A DNA stretch of 64,000 nucleotides from Ooceraea biroi (lineage: Eukaryota > Arthropoda > Insecta > Hymenoptera > Formicidae). A program made the position numbers and the translations under genes. The DNA lies in assembly GCF_003672135.1 (NCBI RefSeq), contig NC_039507.1:11594290-11658289 (forward strand), in the 5' to 3' direction. Below are positions 59,760 through 64,000 of this stretch, piece by piece; the first letter of the stretch is position 1; each line of letters starts with the position of its first letter. The notes below the pieces were generated by a model, which was not told where the DNA came from, ran no database searches, and was given only the letters and a program-made list of their open reading frames with translations.

Positions 59760-60382
59760 TGTCCAACTAAGCATCCCGTGAGATAAACAACCTCCGGGTA
59801 TAAGGACGAGATCCGCGAGCAGAAGATATCTTTTCTTGATCCGATCTCGATCAGTGCAGATTCTGATCCGTCCGATCCAGAAATCCTTCCGCCGCTCGAA
59901 TCGCTAGACCAAGGGGATCAAGAGTACTCAGCCTCCACCGAGCGTTCTCGGCAGCGACCAGGCGACCGGACCGATCGAATCCGGCAATATCGAAAGAATT
60001 AGGGAGCTGAGCGTTCTCAGCCTCCGCCAAGTGTTCTCGGCATCGGCCATGTCAGCACCAGCACCTTTCCGAACCGTTGTAGACCGTGCGTGGATCGTTC
60101 GATACAGCGCGCGTATCGCCGATTCCGTGTTTCATCGTATCGCCGCGGCGCGCCGTTTCCGCAAATGACTACGCATCCGTTGAAGCATACGTACCGCCAC
60201 GTTAGTGTGAGTTGTTCACGGTATTGCACCGTATTGTCCGTTGCATTCGTATCTCACTGACACCCGGAGAGCATTAGCAGTATAACACTCTTTGCATTTT
60301 AATAAATTGTTATTTTATTTTGTTAATCAAACACTAACGTATTTGTTTTGCCATTCTCTGGGCTTGCCTTCAAACTTGGACA
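59760..60382 (+). mobile_element. LTR, 623 bp, probably Gypsy- or BEL-type
   Basis: It starts TGTCCAACTAAG and ends AACTTGGACA, so its ends are inverted (TGTCCAA/TTGGACA). It is GC-rich (about 59800-60250) with an AATAAATTG polyadenylation-like signal near 60300, in + orientation. About 50 bp of possible internal sequence follows (ACCGACAAGTAGGGCCGACG) before Copia-derived DNA. No duplication matches across it (ACTCA left, AACCG right), so it is likely the remains of a truncated element and not a clean solo LTR. Confidence 0.65.
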
Positions 60383-60430
60383 AACCGACAAGTAGGGCCG
60401 ACGTTCTCCAATCGCGACATACAAGTCGTT

Positions 60431-63310
60431 TTACGCTTTATATGTGACTGCTTTAGTCCATACAAGGATTTCTTAAATTTTCAAACTTTTGTACCTTCCA
60501 ATTCGATGTCTTCAGTCGCACATAAATGTCTTCCTCCAAATCTTCATAAAGAAACGCTGTCATTACATCACATTGAACCATAGCTAAATCTTCATATGCA
60601 ACGATTCTCAATAATATTTAAACTGATTCACTTTGCATAACCGGTGTATATGTTTCATTGTAGTCCCGACTTCTGTGCATAGCCTTTGGCCACAATTCTG
60701 GTCTTCAACCGATCACCGGTTCCATCAAGATTCCTCTTAGTTCTTAAAACTCTATCAGTTAGTAGTGGCTTCTTGTCTTTCGGCAATTTGGTTACTTCAA
60801 AGATTTTGTTCTTGACAAGTGAGTCCAACTCATCTTGCATTGTTAACAGCCATTTATCACCTTGATGCACTATCGAGTGCATCTTCGAACGTTAGTGGGT
60901 AATCCGTTGCCATAAATGCAATTTTGTCATTTTTTTAATCATTATTGACTTCCTGTTCGGATTCTTCAGTATCAGGTATCTCGGCTTCGAAGCGATATTG
61001 ACAGTGGTACCGTTGAATATTTCTTATTCTTTGAGCTCTTTGGACGACCTAACTTTCTTACCACTGATGCTTCTTGTTCGCTTTCAGATGATTCTTCATC
61101 GTTGACTGACTTGTTCTCTTCGATGTCTTCATCGTAAATGTTGACTTCATCTTCGGAGTAGATCACATGATCGTTTCTTTCGTTTACCTCGTTAAATTTT
61201 CACAAACGACTTCAACTCTTCGCCGTTGAGGATCATAGATGCGATAAATTTTGTCACTTTGTCCGTAACCGATCAGAATACCTTTCCAGGTCTTGACATC
61301 GAACTTTGACCCTCTTTTGTCTCGGTACGCTTACATGTACGTACACCTGACACGCAAAAGATTTCAAGTGTCCAAGGGGCATCTTATGTCATAGTTTAAA
61401 GCTTGTTACTGATCCATCAGCTCTAGACAATCTGTTCGACAAGTAAGCGCTATGTATACATTTGGCCCAGAATGACTTCGGTAGTCTTGCGTCTAAAATC
61501 ATGGCCCTCGCTTTCTCTGTCAATATCCGAATTGATCTCTCGGCAAGATCATTTAATTGAGGAGTGTACTCAATGTTCGTTTCGTGATTGATGCCATTTA
61601 CTAGCAACAATTTCTTAAATTCTTCACCAGTAAATTTTGTTCCTTGATCAGTCCTCAGGACTTCGACTCAATTTCCAGTTTCGGCCTTAACTTCTTGGAC
61701 AACTTTCTTGAATGTATTAAGTACCTCATTCTTCGTCTTAATGAAAGCCACTTTAATGAAACCAGTGTTCATCAATGAAAGATACAAAATACTGACAGCC
61801 AGACATTGATGGCATCGAGATTTTCCCGTTCGTGTCTGTGTAAATTCGTGTGTCAGGTTCGCATACTTTCTTCTGAATACTTTTGTAAGGTCCTTTTGTC
61901 ATTTTTCCATAAATGCAAGCTTCACAGAAAAATCTCTCGTTGTCTGTGGCCGTAATTCCTTTTGACCTCAGTACAGCCTTGACCTGTTTAAGACGTGCAT
62001 GATCTAACCGCTAATGCCAGAGTTGCCAAGTATAATAGCTTGTTCATCTTGAGGCGATTGAACTTCACCATTAATTCTCAATTTGATCATTAACTTGTAT
62101 GTCATTGGACCCTTCTTGATACCAACGATTTGTACACTACCATCTGGTCCTCTAATGACCATACCATTCTTCGTAAATGATGCTTCATGTCCATACTCAG
62201 CAGCAGCATCAATACTAAATCAATACTAAACAAGTTGGCTGATCCGAAATTAGAACAATAACGAACCTCCTTCATAACTTTTGCCTGCCACTTGTTACCG
62301 TCAAATACGCATATATCAATAATGCCCTTAGCTATCACATCCAAGTATTTGTTGTCGCCGATTCTGATCCGTTCAGGTGGATCCAATCGCTTAAATTCTG
62401 AGAACCATTACTTCCTTCTGGTAATATGGCGATAAACACCTGAGTCGGCCGTCCAGCACTCACCATCACTGTCACTTAAGGCATGTGTAAGTCATATAAG
62501 TCATGAAGGCTTCCTTGACCTCGTGGCTAACTGATGATGCCTTGTTGTTGCCTTTCCTCGGACCCTTGGCAAATTTTTCTGATGAACAATCTCTGGCAAA
62601 ATATCCTATGTCGTCATAATTGTGCATCTCAATATCTTCTTGCCACTTCTCCTCGACCTTGTTTACCTTTTGATTTGGTCTTCCATTGTTTCTCTTTGGA
62701 CATTAGTGTATCCCTTGGATTGCTCTTGACAGTCTACTCCTTGCCAGACTTCTTTTCAATGTCCATGAGCTTTCCTTGCAACTCAGCAATTGTCAGATTC
62801 GAATTTGATGTGATCCGCTATACCTCACGGAAGTTGTTCAGGTAAGCCGCGGATGATTTTCGCGATCATGGTCTCTCTGCTAACCATCTCTCTAAGGCTT
62901 CTTAATCGTTGCTCAACTTCGGTTAGGCCCGCAATGTATGTCAATACATGTTTATGCCTTTTTACCATTGGTAGCTATGAATATCCTCATTGACCAACAG
63001 CCTTGTAGTCGCCGACACATCTTCATACAGTGCTGTCAGGCGGATCCGCATACCTCTCTGCACTGTAGTGCATGTCGAAATAACCTTGAAGTGATCTTCA
63101 TCGAGTGTTTTTGAAATCAGCGATTTTGTTAGTGCATTATTTTTCCGCCATGTCGCTTTAGTAACTTCATCAGCAGTTGCTGCCGATTCTATCTTCGTTC
63201 CGTCAATCAAATCTTCAACTTTAGATCTTGATTCCAAAAGCCACCATCTCAAATTTCTATCGCGTATACGAAGCTGTGAGCTGCGTCACTAGCTGTTGAC
63301 GATTTTCCAT
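60431..63310 (-). pseudogene. Degenerate Copia gag-pol
   Basis: The start is probably the ATG at 63310 (MENRQQLVTQLTASYTR, then a stop). Gag continues in 62962-63252. The zinc knuckle region reads MHNYDDIGYFARDC, in which two ligands (a Cys and the His) appear as Tyr. The protease region has WTADSGVYRHIT with DSG intact (62440), followed by IRIGDNKYLDVIAKGII. Integrase is seen as NIEYTPQLNDLAERSIRILT, with the conserved Glu. Reverse transcriptase starts DELDSLVKNKIFEVTKLPKD and RIVAKGYAQKSG, and ends at the truncation near 60431. Stops and frameshifts occur every one to three hundred bases. No function remains. Confidence 0.85.
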
Positions 63311-63424
63311 CGTTCCTCACTCTATCATTCTCTAGACACTTCGAACGACCACAGCGATTACGCGTCTTTCACGACGACTCGCAACCGCGAAAAAGAAAAA
63401 AATGACTGACACAGTGACAACGAT

Positions 63425-63438
63425 CTGGGCCTATAACC
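63425..63438 (-). other. Copia primer-binding site
   Basis: GGTTATAGGCCCAG (element orientation) directly follows the CA end of the 5' LTR. It differs at one base from the complement of the initiator tRNA-Met internal fragment used by copia. Confidence 0.75.
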
Positions 63439-63553
63439 TGTAGGGTTATTATGTTATTATGTATCTGTATTTTTATTGACTGAAAATGACAACGATGTGT
63501 TTGGTGCGGCAAAATAAAACGCAAAGAAAAAGAACATAGAATTAAAACCATTA
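63439..63553 (-). repeat. 5' LTR remnant of second Copia element
   Basis: In element orientation it ends AATAACCCTACA and contains a CAATAAAAATAC polyadenylation-like signal. Its outer end is unclear because it meets the CAGGGTG MITE at 63556. Confidence 0.6.
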
Positions 63554-63555
63554 TA

Positions 63556-64000
63556 CAGGGTGTCCCACTCAAGGCGAAAAAACCTTTCGTCCACAAGTAG
63601 ATCTCGTCAAATAAATTAAAAAGTCCTGTACCACTTTCTGGCATCACTAATGTAAGTGGAGAGGGTGAGGGCCTCAAGCGTGCGACGATTCGCGAGACCA
63701 TTCCCATTCCATTCCCACCGCATGCTACAAAACACACTTTCTGGCATCGCCACCAGTGGCCAGACTTGATTCGCTGCCATACATGCACACAATGAAGAAC
63801 CGTGTACGTGTGGCAGCGAGTCAAGTCTGGCATCACTGATCGTCACCTCCATCGCGCCTCACTGCGTCGTAAACAACGCGCGCGGCCCTCCTACCGATTC
63901 TTTGCACGAGCCGCGCGCTCATTCGCGCGTCTCATAACGCGCGTACTGATTCGCTAATCTTCTTTTATTAATATCTCAAAATTTTACGTGGTTGTTTGCA
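63556..64000. mobile_element. Family C MITE, runs off the window
   Basis: It starts CAGGGTGTCCCACTC after TA (63554-63555), then CCACAAGTAGATCTCGTCAA and AAAAAGTCCTGTACCA. The interior (63630-63750) carries the same hAT-type palindrome as the 59.65-kb copy in the opposite orientation, followed by a further hAT MITE at 63754-63838. The last bases (GATTCGCTAATC...TTTACGTGG) are the inverse of the inner arm of the fragment at 38846-39000, so the right terminus lies beyond 64000. Confidence 0.72.
63754..63838. mobile_element. hAT-type MITE, 85 bp, with 8-bp TSD
   Basis: Ends CAGTGGCCAGACTTGA/TCAAGTCTGGCATCACTG are inverted. The flanking octamers ATCGCCAC (63746-63753) and ATCGTCAC (63839-63846) differ at one base, as expected for an aged hAT duplication. 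The arms continue as an imperfect palindrome (TTCGCTGCCATACATG against CGTGTGGCAGCGAG). No coding capacity. Confidence 0.85.

Larger units (their letters stand above)
60431..63553 (-). mobile_element. Truncated second Copia element
   Basis: A minus-strand Copia remnant that begins with a 5' LTR remnant (63439-63553, ending CCCTACA in element orientation). A primer-binding site follows, then gag, protease, integrase and the first part of reverse transcriptase. It stops at about 60431, just after the SLYGLKQ block, so the catalytic end of RT, RNase H and the 3' LTR are lost. It is far more decayed than the 15.8-kb copy and belongs to a different lineage. Confidence 0.85.

Noticed and set aside
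1..64000. CRISPR array, bacterial operon, phage or plasmid signals
   Set aside because: No regularly spaced direct repeats, no dense coding, and all transposons are eukaryotic types.

Overview
This window is non-coding, AT-rich eukaryotic DNA packed with transposable elements. I infer an arthropod, most likely a hymenopteran such as an ant, from three things: the mix of mariner, Tc1, IS630-like, hAT, Helitron and Copia elements; the TTAGG-type (insect telomere motif) tracts inside one repeat family; and the low GC content broken by short CpG-rich islands. The species cannot be named from this sequence. No intact host protein-coding gene is visible. The long stretches without repeats look like intergenic or intronic DNA with microsatellites. 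A few short segments look like first exons or micro-exons (7899-7992 on -, about 26414-26459 on -, 52557-52589 on +), but only splice-like signals support them.

Layout. 1-9.2 kb: a TIR element with an 8-bp target duplication (835-1733), a solo LTR (3756-4072), a compound MITE locus enclosing a pol III tRNA-like gene (6950-7631), and a head-to-head pair of mariner fragments (8566-9200). 9.2-14.4 kb: a purine tract and a CpG-rich region (12.1-13.65 kb). 14.5-20.3 kb: a dead mariner split by an LTR-like insert and by a structurally complete Copia element (15816-20178; 157-160 bp LTRs, GTCTT duplication, copia-type primer site) whose polyprotein is broken at six points. 22.6-29.9 kb: two opposed copies of a 0.5-kb TIR element, a foldback element and three elements starting CAGGGTG, two of them almost perfect palindromes. 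31.8-44.8 kb: mariner and IS630-like relics, a long palindrome, a full-length but inactive Tc1 with 210-bp inverted/direct-repeat ends, a mariner carrying a hAT-type MITE, and a Copia-type solo LTR. 44.8-52.9 kb: repeat-poor DNA. 53-64 kb: a foldback element, a TIR element holding a solo LTR, a Helitron-like element holding a palindromic MITE, a 2.1-kb IS630/mariner element, a MITE holding a TTAA-targeting MITE, a 623-bp LTR, a second, badly decayed Copia copy, and a MITE that runs off the window.

How the parts relate. Many of these repeats are nested, so their relative ages can be read: mariner before Copia; CAGGGTG MITE before the TTAA MITE; Helitron before the palindromic MITE. The palindromic CAGGGTG elements share inner sequence with the long TIRs of the 2.1-kb IS630-like element and are probably non-autonomous relatives. 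None of the transposase or polyprotein genes here is intact, so any mobility would need proteins supplied from elsewhere in the genome.
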